Below are positions 1 to 7,530 of a stretch of 64,000 nt of DNA, piece after piece; positions within the stretch are counted from its first letter, which is position 1; the number at the start of each line of letters is the position of its first letter. The position numbers and the translations under genes are program-made. Source of the DNA: Robiginitomaculum sp. (GTDB taxonomy: Bacteria; Pseudomonadota; Alphaproteobacteria; Caulobacterales; Maricaulaceae). The notes below the pieces were generated by a model. That model made no database searches and was not told the origin of the DNA. It was given only the letters and a program-made list of their open reading frames with translations. The DNA is taken from the NCBI GenBank assembly GCA_021776615.1, contig JAJFFO010000001.1, positions 1 through 64,000 on the forward strand, given 5' to 3'.

Positions 1-111
1 ATACTCGTGTCGCCCTATGGGCAGGTTGCTACCAGCCAACGCCCGAACTTAGTCAGAGTTAGCCCCAAGACGAAACGCGTTCATGCGGTATCCAATCCGC
101 GTATGGAAGTC
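1..111 (+). pseudogene. possible 3' end of an upstream gene (open frame from window edge)
   Basis: Frame 1 is open from the first base to a TGA at 109-111, giving 36 codons with no start inside the window. The peptide is basic and matches no family I recognise. The same frame is open for a further 12 codons after the TGA. It could be the tail of a gene of the mobile element that lies to the right, or chance. Confidence 0.2.
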
Positions 112-409
112 TGATCGACCGTCGACTATGCGGCTTTGCCCTCGACCTAATCTTTTTAATCCTGAAGGTAGCCTAGCAGGCTCACTAATGTGAGCATGGA
201 TGAATACCCATGCACAAATTTCTAAAAAAAGTCATGGAAGGGCGGCCCGCCCTCAGCGCACTTTAAGCAAAAATAGACGGGGCCGTGGCTCGCCCCTACG
301 GCGCTGCGCCCGCACCAAAACCCCATCAATTTTTCCTTGCCGTTTGCACACCCTGACTTCGGCAGTGGCCAAGGGTTCATGCGAACCCCATACTCAAAGG
401 AAAAAGAAA
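112..409. other. non-coding stretch with short palindromes upstream of the methyltransferase
   Basis: About 300 bases without a convincing gene. It holds a hairpin AGCCT-AGC-AGGCT at 170-182, overlapping a second inverted repeat GCTCAC-TAAT-GTGAGC at 180-195, and a 13-base palindrome GGGCGGCCCGCCC at 240-252. A reading frame joins this stretch to the downstream methyltransferase, but its translation is arginine-rich low-complexity sequence and I do not treat it as coding. The palindromes may be regulatory or part of the mobile element's processing sites; no function can be read directly. Confidence 0.4.
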
Positions 410-1081
410 ATGGAAAATCAAATCTACTGCGGTGAATCCGCAAACCTGTTAAAACAAGCGCCAGAGGCCAGCATTGATCTAGTGGTGACAGACCCGCCTT
501 ATCTGCGCCGCTATAAAGACAGAGACGGGCGCACACTGGCCAATGATGATAATGCAGGCGCGGTGTTGCCCGTTTTTGATGAAATTTACCGCGTCATGAA
601 GCCAAACAGCTATTGCATCAGTTTTTATGGTTGGAACGCAGTAGCAGCCTTTACCGACAAATGGGCAAGCCTTGGTTTTCGCACGGTAGGGCATTTTGTC
701 TGGCATAAGCCCTATGCGTCAAAAACAGGCTTTGCGCAATATCGCCATGAATCCGCTTTTTTGTTGGCAAAGGGTTATCCACGCCAGCCAGACAAGCCAA
801 TTTCTGATGTGCAGCCTTGGGAGTATTCCGGCAATAAATACCATCCGACAGAAAAGGCTGTAAGCGTCATTGCACCACTTATCAAAAGTTTCTCAAAACC
901 GAATGATCTTGTTTTAGACCCGTTTCTAGGTTCTGGCACAACTGCCGTTGCAGCAGCGTTGAATGGACGGGAATATCTTGGAATAGAACTTGAGCAGCGC
1001 TATTGTGATCATGCCAGCCGCCGATTGCTTGGTGTGAAACAAATGCGTGAACGAGAGCAGGTAAACTTGTGCAAGGTGTGA
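410..1081 (+). CDS. DNA methyltransferase, DPPY type (N6-adenine or N4-cytosine)
   Basis: A 223-residue S-adenosylmethionine-dependent DNA methyltransferase. The catalytic motif IV DPPY is at residues 28-31, and the SAM-binding motif I comes late as DPFLGSGTT. This is the permuted (beta-type) order seen in CcrM-like and many orphan methyltransferases. The ATG at 410 is chosen because an AAAGGA element lies about 9 bases upstream and the methyltransferase fold begins there; an in-frame extension back to 200 is low complexity. No restriction endonuclease is adjacent, so it is either an orphan enzyme or its partner lies outside the window. It ends 4 bases from a truncated antitoxin gene on the other strand and belongs to the mobilizable element region. 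The target sequence cannot be deduced. Confidence 0.85.
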   Translation: MENQIYCGESANLLKQAPEASIDLVVTDPPYLRRYKDRDGRTLANDDNAGAVLPVFDEIYRVMKPNSYCISFYGWNAVAAFTDKWASLGFRTVGHFVWHKPYASKTGFAQYRHESAFLLAKGYPRQPDKPISDVQPWEYSGNKYHPTEKAVSVIAPLIKSFSKPNDLVLDPFLGSGTTAVAAALNGREYLGIELEQRYCDHASRRLLGVKQMREREQVNLCKV

Positions 1082-1085
1082 AAAG

Positions 1086-1280
1086 TCAACCAGCTTGTCC
1101 AATGTCGGAAATGCCTTTGACCTTTGCAATCACGCGCAAGGATGCAAGCAGCGCCGGAGCATTGCGCGTTTCGGCGTATTCTTCAAACATCTCATTGATA
1201 TAGGCATCAATCTCATTTGGATGGTTACAAAAATACTCAGCCTCCACCGCATCAAGATTTCTGAAATTACGTTTTGCCAT
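1086..1280 (-). pseudogene. truncated addiction-module antidote-like protein, third gene of the hicAB operon
   Basis: A 64-residue reading frame starts 3 bases after hicB ends. From about residue 22 it resembles the HigA-like putative addiction module antidote family: an acidic helix with an AYINEMFEE-like segment, then a VIAKVKGIS-like first helix of the helix-turn-helix. It stops at GQAG, exactly where family members continue into the DNA-recognition helix. The downstream bases, in all three frames I read, do not restore that helix. It is most likely a fragment left by a deletion or recombination against the convergent methyltransferase gene, whose stop lies 4 bases away. A functional short protein translated with hicAB is not excluded. 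Confidence 0.5.
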
Positions 1281-1283
1281 TTA

Positions 1284-1688
1284 CTAAAGTTCTTTCCATG
1301 AAGATGATCCGGCTTTTTCAAGGGAGGATTGCACCATAAAGGCCGAGCGCGTCAGTCCATTTTTTTGTGCAGCCGCATCAATCGCCGCCAGCGCATCATC
1401 CATGGCGGAAAGATTAAAGCGCACCTGCTTTGGACGACCAGCATATGAGACGATAAACGCAACACCGCTTTGAAACACAGGATCGGTCATTACATCGTCC
1501 AACGAGGCCGGTGCGGGAATATGGTCTTTATCTTCAATCATTCCCTCAATGTGAAAAGCCAAGGCTTCCACCGCCATATTTTTGGCCACTTCCAATGTCA
1601 CGCCCGCCGTTACGCATCCCGGAAAGTCAGGAAAGCTAACCCCGTATTGGCTGTCTGCGTCTTTGTGAATAATCGCTATATAATCCAT
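1284..1688 (-). CDS. hicB: HicB-type antitoxin
   Basis: A 134-residue protein with the HicB partial RNase H-like fold. It begins with a YIAIIHKD strand, followed by SFPDFPGCVTAG, the classic HicB signature around residues 18-29. The C-terminal part is a short amphipathic DNA-binding segment (residues roughly 95-125) resembling a ribbon-helix-helix. In this family the antitoxin binds HicA, blocks its RNase activity and represses the operon. It sits 26 bases downstream of hicA on the same strand, the usual toxin-first order, and is followed after 3 bases by a truncated antidote-like gene. The palindrome upstream of hicA is the probable operator. Confidence 0.92.
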   Translation of the reverse strand: MDYIAIIHKDADSQYGVSFPDFPGCVTAGVTLEVAKNMAVEALAFHIEGMIEDKDHIPAPASLDDVMTDPVFQSGVAFIVSYAGRPKQVRFNLSAMDDALAAIDAAAQKNGLTRSAFMVQSSLEKAGSSSWKEL

Positions 1689-1714
1689 TTTCCTGTCCTC
1701 ACTTGTCTTGGCGG

Positions 1715-1900
1715 CTAGAATGCCAGCCCGCTTTGTCTTTCAATGCTTGTAACCGTTCCTCTTGGAAGGTCTTTCTTCGGGTGCGGCACTGTTACACGTC
1801 CTTTTTTATCAGGGTGCTTGAATTGAACATGACTGCCTTTTTGAGCAACCTCAAACCATCCATCCTTTTTCAGCGCCTTAATGATTTCCCTGCTATTCAT
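1715..1900 (-). CDS. hicA: HicA-type mRNA interferase toxin
   Basis: A 61-residue protein of the HicA family (double-stranded-RNA-binding fold). It shows the GSHVQF motif with the probable catalytic His24 and the downstream VPHPKKDLPRGT stretch typical of these ribosome-independent mRNA interferases. Its length matches the family. It is the first gene of the hicA-hicB operon. The start is supported by an AGGA element about 8 bases upstream of the ATG and by a strong promoter only 20 bases away. Such modules commonly stabilise plasmids and integrated elements, which fits the relaxase genes upstream. Confidence 0.92.
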   Translation of the reverse strand: MNSREIIKALKKDGWFEVAQKGSHVQFKHPDKKGRVTVPHPKKDLPRGTVTSIERQSGLAF

Positions 1901-1919
1901 TGCCCGTTCCTATGGTTTA

Positions 1920-1948
1920 TATTTACACATATTGTGTGTATTTGTCAA
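1920..1948 (-). promoter_or_regulatory. hicAB promoter with embedded palindromic operator
   Basis: On the minus strand TTGACA (1948-1943) and TAAATA (1925-1920) are spaced by exactly 17 bases, close to the sigma-70 ideal. The spacer contains the inverted repeat ACACA-N5-TGTGT at 1925-1939. A repressor bound there would occlude RNA polymerase, as expected for autoregulation by HicB. A further TACACAC-type repeat lies just upstream around 1956-1971 and may be a second half-site. The predicted transcript has a leader of only about a dozen bases. Confidence 0.75.
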
Positions 1949-1985
1949 GAAATAATACACACTTATTACACATTTATGGTTTTGA

Positions 1986-3224
1986 TTATGGCTCCGGTAT
2001 CACACCGCTAGTCCTTGACGGTGATCGCCCATGTTCCAGCCTATCACGGGCCAATTTTTCCTGCATGACTTCGTTTTTGCGTAAGGTGTTATAGTGGAAG
2101 ATTTTGATATGCTTGCGCTCGGTTAAATGGCTATGGATCAGCGTATCACGCTCTTTTCCATCACATTGCTCCGCCGCGCCCGCTTCACGCTCATTTTGCT
2201 GTTGAATGCGTCGGTGTTCACCACGTAAGTAATCCCACACGCCGCCAAGTCCTTTTCTGAATCGGGCTTGCCGTATACGGTTTTCATGGGTGTGGCGTTT
2301 GTCTTGTCGTTCTTGCAAGGCTTGGCGTTGCATACGCTGCCGTGTCACCAATGCCTTGCGACGACGTTCAAACGCGGCACGGGTGTTGGTCTTCTTATCG
2401 GATAGCTCACTGGAAAGCCGATCCAGCGTTTTACCCATCTCACCAGCAATCAGGGCTTGGGTTTCCTCAACATTTGGCAAACCCTTGATATCACCCAAGC
2501 GGGCGCGCACATCCTTGATCTTTAGCCCAAGCCATTTTGGTAAGTTATAAATCTCCTGTTTGTGATCCAGCACCACAAAGCCGCGCCGATCACCTTGCGC
2601 TAACCAGTACCCGCGCTCTTGCAAAGCCTGTGTGAAGGCTGTTTTGCTTTTGGATATGGCCCATGCGTCTTGCAAGGCGGCTTTGATCGAACGAGGGTCT
2701 TTGTCCTGCCTCTTGGCTTGTTGCCACTCTGCCAGCGTAAAGTTACGCGGGTCACGCAAATTCTTGTCGATCAAGCCATCCGGCATATTCCAGCCGCGCT
2801 CAATGAATATCTCGCGGGTCAGATCAACAAGGTTCTTGCGATCATAGGGCATATGTACCGCACGCATCTCTTCGGTGTTGATCCGGCTCCACACGCAATG
2901 AGCGTGGCGGCGACCATGCTTTTCATGAAAGACAATGGCGCGAGGTTGGTCGGTCAGGCCCAGTGTTTTCTCTGCACGATCAATCACGCCTATAAAGTCG
3001 TCCGTGGAAACCTGTTTGTCTGCTGGCGGATTAACCGACAGGCTATAGAGAAACTTCCTGCACTGCGTCCCGCGTGAAAGCGCATAGGCTTCATTAAACG
3101 CCCCGTTCAAGGATGATGCGGCAAAGCCCCGAACTTCATGTACATCAACATGCTCATTCTCCGGTTTCATCAGATGCACCGCTAAATCCTGCGCACCGCC
3201 GCGCTGATTACCGACAAGGATCAT
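1986..3224 (-). CDS. relaxase / mobilization nuclease
   Basis: A 412-residue MobA/VirD2-like relaxase that would nick oriT and lead single-stranded transfer. The histidine triad of the HUH metal site is visible as HGRRHAH (His103, His107, His109), followed by WSRI. The N-terminus (GNQRGGAQDLAVHLM, then EVRGF) and the long basic coiled-coil C-terminus match a relaxase group common on alphaproteobacterial plasmids and integrated elements. No tyrosine sits at the usual N-terminal motif I position; the nearest is Tyr60. The ATG at 3224 is chosen over an in-frame start at 3251 because it lies 4 bases after the mobC stop. No mating-pair genes are nearby, so the element would be mobilizable, not self-transmissible. 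Confidence 0.85.
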   Translation of the reverse strand: MILVGNQRGGAQDLAVHLMKPENEHVDVHEVRGFAASSLNGAFNEAYALSRGTQCRKFLYSLSVNPPADKQVSTDDFIGVIDRAEKTLGLTDQPRAIVFHEKHGRRHAHCVWSRINTEEMRAVHMPYDRKNLVDLTREIFIERGWNMPDGLIDKNLRDPRNFTLAEWQQAKRQDKDPRSIKAALQDAWAISKSKTAFTQALQERGYWLAQGDRRGFVVLDHKQEIYNLPKWLGLKIKDVRARLGDIKGLPNVEETQALIAGEMGKTLDRLSSELSDKKTNTRAAFERRRKALVTRQRMQRQALQERQDKRHTHENRIRQARFRKGLGGVWDYLRGEHRRIQQQNEREAGAAEQCDGKERDTLIHSHLTERKHIKIFHYNTLRKNEVMQEKLARDRLEHGRSPSRTSGVIPEP

Positions 3225-3228
3225 CCGC

Positions 3229-3693
3229 CTAATCCTTCGCCGTAATGCCAAGTGCAGTGATTAAACCCTGTCGCATGGCCGCAATGTCGGCGCAGGCTTG
3301 TGTTAGCTCGACCATAAGGTCATCAGTAACCGGCAGTGCGCCCATATTCGCCGCCTTGGCAATCTGGTTCATATTAGAGGCTAGCCGTGACTGGCCCAAT
3401 ACTCCGAGAAGCTGCGCTATGGCTTTTTGATTCACTGACGGGTGATGAAGTTTGCGGCGCGGCGCGGCATCCTCGCCCAGTGTGCATTGCCGGATATAAA
3501 CACTAACCGGTAACCTTCCGGCCTTTTCTTTGAGGCGCGTTTTTTCCGATGGGGTTAGGCGAAATGAATAAAGCTCACCAATTTCCCGGCGCGTACGCTT
3601 GGAAGAAGATGCACAAATTTCGAACACGGGCCGCAGCACTTTCGTTTTACCGCCACCATTTGCAGAAAGGTTATTTGAAGCGGCCCGGCTCAC
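3229..3693 (-). CDS. mobC: MobC-like relaxosome protein
   Basis: A 154-residue small basic protein of the plasmid mobilization relaxosome (MobC) family. Residues about 43-70 (SFRLTPSEKTRLKEKAG, then VYIRQ) have the ribbon-helix-helix pattern used to bind oriT. The C-terminal part (QLLGVLGQSRLASNMNQIAKAAN) is the conserved MobC segment that assists strand opening for the relaxase. It starts with GTG overlapping the TGA of an upstream 39-codon ORF. It ends 4 bases before the relaxase ATG, so the three are probably translated together. Confidence 0.8.
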   Translation of the reverse strand: MSRAASNNLSANGGGKTKVLRPVFEICASSSKRTRREIGELYSFRLTPSEKTRLKEKAGRLPVSVYIRQCTLGEDAAPRRKLHHPSVNQKAIAQLLGVLGQSRLASNMNQIAKAANMGALPVTDDLMVELTQACADIAAMRQGLITALGITAKD

Positions 3694-3809
3694 AATTCTA
3701 GCCGGTCAAAATCAATTCCTTCCTGCTTTAGATGTTCTTCCCAGTCCTCAAGTACGTCAAAAAGGGAGTTCAGATTTTCTCCCTCAAGCGGCACCAGTTT
3801 TTGATTCAT
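3690..3809 (-). CDS. 39-residue acidic protein translationally coupled to mobC
   Basis: A short ORF starting with ATG at 3809 and ending with a TGA that overlaps the mobC GTG start in a GTGA arrangement. The peptide is acidic and predicted helical, with the core LFDVLEDWEEHLKQEG. I do not recognise a family. The precise overlap with mobC and the shared strand argue for real, coupled translation. The Shine-Dalgarno sequence is weak (CGGCGG). A role in the relaxosome, or as a leader controlling mobC-relaxase translation, is inference only. Confidence 0.45.
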   Translation of the reverse strand: MNQKLVPLEGENLNSLFDVLEDWEEHLKQEGIDFDRLEL

Positions 3810-4051
3810 CCGCCGGGGAACACTCTTGGGCCGTGTCACTCTCTATGGGAGGCGGATGGCGGGAGTCTGGGTGTAACCTTGTTTGGCCTCGCGGCGCGAA
3901 GATGCGCCTCCGACGGGGCGGGGCCTGCCAAATGTTTTGGGCGCCGGGGCGCGGTCGCACCCTTGGGACGGGTCGAGGGCGGTTTTTGTGCGCTGCATTA
4001 TTTTTCTACTACTGGCTTTCTTCTTTATCACCGCGCATTTTGAGTCTGGGT
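3810..4051. other. GC-rich spacer upstream of the mob genes; candidate oriT region and element boundary
   Basis: About 240 bases without a credible gene. A 75-codon frame on the minus strand is low complexity and ignored. The sequence is rich in G/C runs, including GGGCGCCGGGGCGC around 3949-3962. It lies immediately upstream of the micro-ORF, mobC and relaxase, the usual place for oriT. The first clearly chromosomal gene ends at 4052, so one boundary of the element should fall here. I cannot point to a nic site or an attachment repeat. Confidence 0.35.
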
Positions 4052-5218
4052 TTACAAATAGCTCAGCCATTTATTGTTGGACCGCGCCTTCACTGCAGCA
4101 TACCAGCGACAGGGGAAATACAGCATGGCGACCAGCACAATCCAGGCAATGTAGGCGCGTAGCAAATTTGGCTCATAACTCTCGGGCCAGCCACGTGGTC
4201 CATTAAAGAAATTGACCGCTTTTCCATACGCCAAAGCCGTCCAGGCATGCGCCGCCAAATTTATCAATGGCACATGGATTAGGTAGAAGAACATTGGCAC
4301 CTTGCCAAAAATGTTCAAAACCCTTGTAGCACCATTATCCCACCGCTCACTCACCGCCAGCAAAATCAAAGCCGGTCCCAAAGTCATGCTCAAAAATTGC
4401 AAAGAGGCTGGGTATTTGGTCGTGTTGAAAAATGACATAATGGTGTGGCTCAAATCGCCATCACCTTGCCAAACATTGGGGTCGCCATAGATGCCAGTCA
4501 ATCGCAAAGCCACGAATACCGCAATCAAACCAATGCCCGCATAATGCAGGAAGCGACGACGATCAGCGGCTTGCTGCAAATATAGGGAGCCAATGGCATA
4601 GCCCAGCCCCATCACCCCGAACCATGGCAAGAAAGGGTAGGAAACCACCACGCCAAAGCGCATTTCCGGAATAGGAATCCATCCACGTTGATGCAGTAAT
4701 TTCCACACCCAGGCATAATCGCCCATCACCGCGACCATCATTTCGTCATTAAACGCATTGTGCAGCAGGATAACCGCCAGCGAGATGACAATAATAGCCG
4801 GTTTGGGAAGATGGATAAGGCCTGCCAAAATGATCATGGACAGACCGATCGTCCAAATCACCTGCACAAAAACGTAATTATAATCAAACTGCCAACTTAA
4901 GTTTACGATTGTGAGCTCAAGCACCACCAACCATAGGCCGCGGGTAAACAAAAATCGGCTCAGCTGCATTTTCGTTGCGCATTTTTGTTCGTACAAAAAG
5001 GCGCTTATGCCGGTCAGTAAAATAAACACAGGCGCACAAAAATGCGTAACCCAGCGGGTAAAAAACCAAAACACATCGGTTTTTCCCAGATCAGTCGGTG
5101 AAAAATTACTGGCACCCCAAAAATCGCGCGTATGATCGAGCGCCATTAAAATAATCACCAGTCCGCGCAGCATATCTATGGACTGCAAACGCCCCGATTT
5201 TTGTTGAGTAATAGCCAT
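4052..5218 (-). CDS. DUF1624 / acyltransferase-type multi-pass membrane protein
   Basis: A 388-residue integral membrane protein with about ten hydrophobic segments. The N-terminal signature SIDMLRGLVIILMALDHTRD is typical of the DUF1624 (heparan-alpha-glucosaminide acetyltransferase-like, COG3503) group. The conserved Asp and His at the start of helix 1 are present. Members are thought to move acyl groups across the inner membrane onto glycans, but the substrate here is unknown. It is the first chromosomal gene beyond the mobile region and lies about 110 bases downstream of a glycosyltransferase on the same strand. A glycan-modifying role is plausible but inferred. Confidence 0.75.
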   Translation of the reverse strand: MAITQQKSGRLQSIDMLRGLVIILMALDHTRDFWGASNFSPTDLGKTDVFWFFTRWVTHFCAPVFILLTGISAFLYEQKCATKMQLSRFLFTRGLWLVVLELTIVNLSWQFDYNYVFVQVIWTIGLSMIILAGLIHLPKPAIIVISLAVILLHNAFNDEMMVAVMGDYAWVWKLLHQRGWIPIPEMRFGVVVSYPFLPWFGVMGLGYAIGSLYLQQAADRRRFLHYAGIGLIAVFVALRLTGIYGDPNVWQGDGDLSHTIMSFFNTTKYPASLQFLSMTLGPALILLAVSERWDNGATRVLNIFGKVPMFFYLIHVPLINLAAHAWTALAYGKAVNFFNGPRGWPESYEPNLLRAYIAWIVLVAMLYFPCRWYAAVKARSNNKWLSYL

Positions 5219-5326
5219 TCACCCCCCGGTCAGCGCCGCCCACCTAAAGGAGGGTCGCACTTTCTCATGCCATGAAAATAACAGGAGAGAGGCAGATTAT
5301 AAAATTACAAAGGGGAAATGTGGCGA

Positions 5327-6085
5327 TCAGCCGGTTTTGCGCGAAGCGACGGGCCAATAGCCGGAGAGGATGCGCTCGCCGGTTTTGCCGCCATCGACTT
5401 CTTTTTGCACCCGCGCCCCAATACCTGACAAGTTATTGTCATGCATGCGATAGCAAAACAACGCTTCGGGAATATAGGCACCAGTCCAACCATTAGCGAT
5501 AATGCGGCACCATTTATCTTGCTTGGTACCCTTGCGCACGGTTTCATCAAACGGTGCGCATTGCTTCATGGCTTCCATCATCACCAATGCTGGCTCCGGA
5601 ATATAGCTCAATGTCTCGATAAGTTCGGCATCAAACGGTGCGGAACGCCCGCGCTCCAAAAACTCACCATTGGCGGCGATGAGATGGCAATCCATATAAA
5701 CAAAGCCCACATGGGGCTCTTCTGCGCGGGCACGTTCCAACACGGTCAGGCAACGCACAAGATGGTTGTCCATCAAATAATCATCAGAATCGAGAAGCAG
5801 GCAATATTGGCCGTTGACCACTTCCATGGCACGGTTTACCGCCGCCACTTTGCCGGCGTTTTTCTCCATCGCAATCAGAGAAATTTCAAGCTTGCCTTTA
5901 TAGGATTCAATCAGCTCTTTGATAATTTCAACGGAATTGTCGGTACTGGCATCATCGACAATAACCACTTCCAAAGTAGCATAATCCTGCCGCACCAGAC
6001 TGGCCACGGTTTCGCCAATAAACTGGCCGTAATTATGATTAGGTATAATTACCGATATTAGGGCCGGCGCCACCACACCACTCAT
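5327..6085 (-). CDS. glycosyltransferase family 2
   Basis: A 252-residue GT-A fold glycosyltransferase. The N-terminal VSVIIPNHNYG-like strand (residues about 10-20), the VDDASTDNS nucleotide-binding turn and the metal-binding DSDDY motif (near residue 98) are all in place. A KQDKWCRI segment follows towards the acceptor half. Such enzymes transfer a sugar from a nucleotide-sugar to a glycan, lipid carrier or protein in the cytoplasm. It starts 16 bases after a sulfotransferase-like gene on the same strand, so the two are probably co-transcribed. Donor and acceptor cannot be predicted. Confidence 0.88.
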   Translation of the reverse strand: MSGVVAPALISVIIPNHNYGQFIGETVASLVRQDYATLEVVIVDDASTDNSVEIIKELIESYKGKLEISLIAMEKNAGKVAAVNRAMEVVNGQYCLLLDSDDYLMDNHLVRCLTVLERARAEEPHVGFVYMDCHLIAANGEFLERGRSAPFDAELIETLSYIPEPALVMMEAMKQCAPFDETVRKGTKQDKWCRIIANGWTGAYIPEALFCYRMHDNNLSGIGARVQKEVDGGKTGERILSGYWPVASRKTG

Positions 6086-6101
6086 AGACTATATCCACTT
6101 T

Positions 6102-7265
6102 TCAATTCGCCACCCCTTCGGCTTTGCACTCACTTACCCGAAAAAGGGTGTTTGGCGCGGCCCGCAAGTTTTGAAGCTGCGCCAATGTAATACGCTCGAT
6201 TTGTATCTTGTCCTCATCCGCAATTGACGCTTGTTTAATTGCATCATCGCTCTGGAAGGTGCTCCTATCAGAATCATCCTTAGAATGGAAGCGAAACTGT
6301 GTACACATTTCAGCAATCACGTCATCGCCCGGATTGAAAGCGAACCCCTTATCCAAAACTTGCCCCAATGTATCAGGCTTTAGATTACGATAGTCTAAAG
6401 CTGACACATTTGCCATCGAAGATTTCATTATCGCCTTGAAATAATTATTATAACAGTGGGCGAGATAGACCGCATCGCTCATTTTTTTGATTTCGGCCTG
6501 GCTTTTTCCAGTCAAAAACGAGGCCTGACGCCAGTTTTTAGCAACTAATACGGCGGTGGTCTCTTTGATCACCGACGCAATCACCTCCACCGGGTCACGA
6601 AATAAAAACAGCCCGCGCACCTCTGGGAACGCCTTAGCGACAAAATCCAGATACAATGTGTTCCAACTGATGAATTTCACAAAACTGAATTTTTCCTGCC
6701 CCAGACGCGGCCGCGTCAGTGCGAAAACCAAATTGCGAAACCTTTTTTGCGTGCGCGCATCATCGGTCATGGTGCCGCGCCAATCGTCGGTGTGGGCGGC
6801 CCAAAACCCGCGCTGCAATGGCCCACCTTGATTAACCACGCAATGTGCCGGTGTCCGCGCCAAGGCTTTGCCCAGCAAGGTAGAGCCGCAGCGCGAGGTG
6901 TGAAAAATAAAACCAGAAGGGATCAACGCATCGGGAATGAGATCGTCCACATCCAGCACCTCTAATGACGTTGCAAATGCAGTGTCGATAAGGCTCGCCT
7001 GCGCCAGACGTTCAATGGTGAACAAGTGCTGCCAATCTTGGTAAGGGTGTTTTCCAATATCAACCCAATACACTTTGCCCTTAGCAATTTTGCCGCCAAC
7101 CACATCATTGGCCGCGCCAGTGACTGGTTCAATCGCGACAGGAATAAGACCCGGATTATCGCGAATCCGGGCGATGGCTTTGGAAACCGGCATTAAAGCG
7201 TCAAAACGCCCGGGCAATAAAGCGCCCACGACCTCATGATCGGGTAATGCGTAAATTGGCACCAT
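6102..7265 (-). CDS. sulfotransferase family protein
   Basis: A 387-residue protein with a PAPS-dependent sulfotransferase core. The 5'-phosphosulfate-binding loop appears as HTSRCGSTLLGKALA (near residues 140-154). A second conserved element LFLFRDPVEVIASV, around residue 220, corresponds to the 3'-phosphate-binding region. The first 130 residues are an N-terminal extension seen in some bacterial members. Together with the downstream family 2 glycosyltransferase, it suggests that a surface glycan or small metabolite is sulfated. The substrate is unknown. The 240 bases between this gene and the divergent MmgE/PrpD gene probably carry promoters for both. Confidence 0.75.
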   Translation of the reverse strand: MVPIYALPDHEVVGALLPGRFDALMPVSKAIARIRDNPGLIPVAIEPVTGAANDVVGGKIAKGKVYWVDIGKHPYQDWQHLFTIERLAQASLIDTAFATSLEVLDVDDLIPDALIPSGFIFHTSRCGSTLLGKALARTPAHCVVNQGGPLQRGFWAAHTDDWRGTMTDDARTQKRFRNLVFALTRPRLGQEKFSFVKFISWNTLYLDFVAKAFPEVRGLFLFRDPVEVIASVIKETTAVLVAKNWRQASFLTGKSQAEIKKMSDAVYLAHCYNNYFKAIMKSSMANVSALDYRNLKPDTLGQVLDKGFAFNPGDDVIAEMCTQFRFHSKDDSDRSTFQSDDAIKQASIADEDKIQIERITLAQLQNLRAAPNTLFRVSECKAEGVAN

Positions 7266-7530
7266 AAACGTGCGCTTCCCCTGTTTTCGCTTCCCAAATT
7301 CAGGGCCAAACCAGCATTTACGGCCCCAGCTTTTCTTTTATCCTTAGCGTAATGTACGGCAAACGCAAAGCACTTGCGCCAGCACGGGGAAATCCCTCTG
7401 ATAACACCCCAGCTATGTAGCTTTTCCTTGCACCTTTGGCCGGGGTTTGCCAGTTTGCGCGATTGCCTTAATCACCGTGCCTTAATCAACGTGCTGTTTT
7501 TGGCATATGGACTTTATTTTGGAGGTCGCC

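Noticed and set aside
200-409. N-terminal extension of the methyltransferase gene
   Set aside because: The frame is open, but the translation is arginine-rich low-complexity sequence, and a ribosome-binding site sits before the ATG at 410.
3843-4070. 75-codon ORF on the minus strand
   Set aside because: It runs through GC-rich repeats with no codon bias or family resemblance and overlaps the end of the DUF1624 gene.
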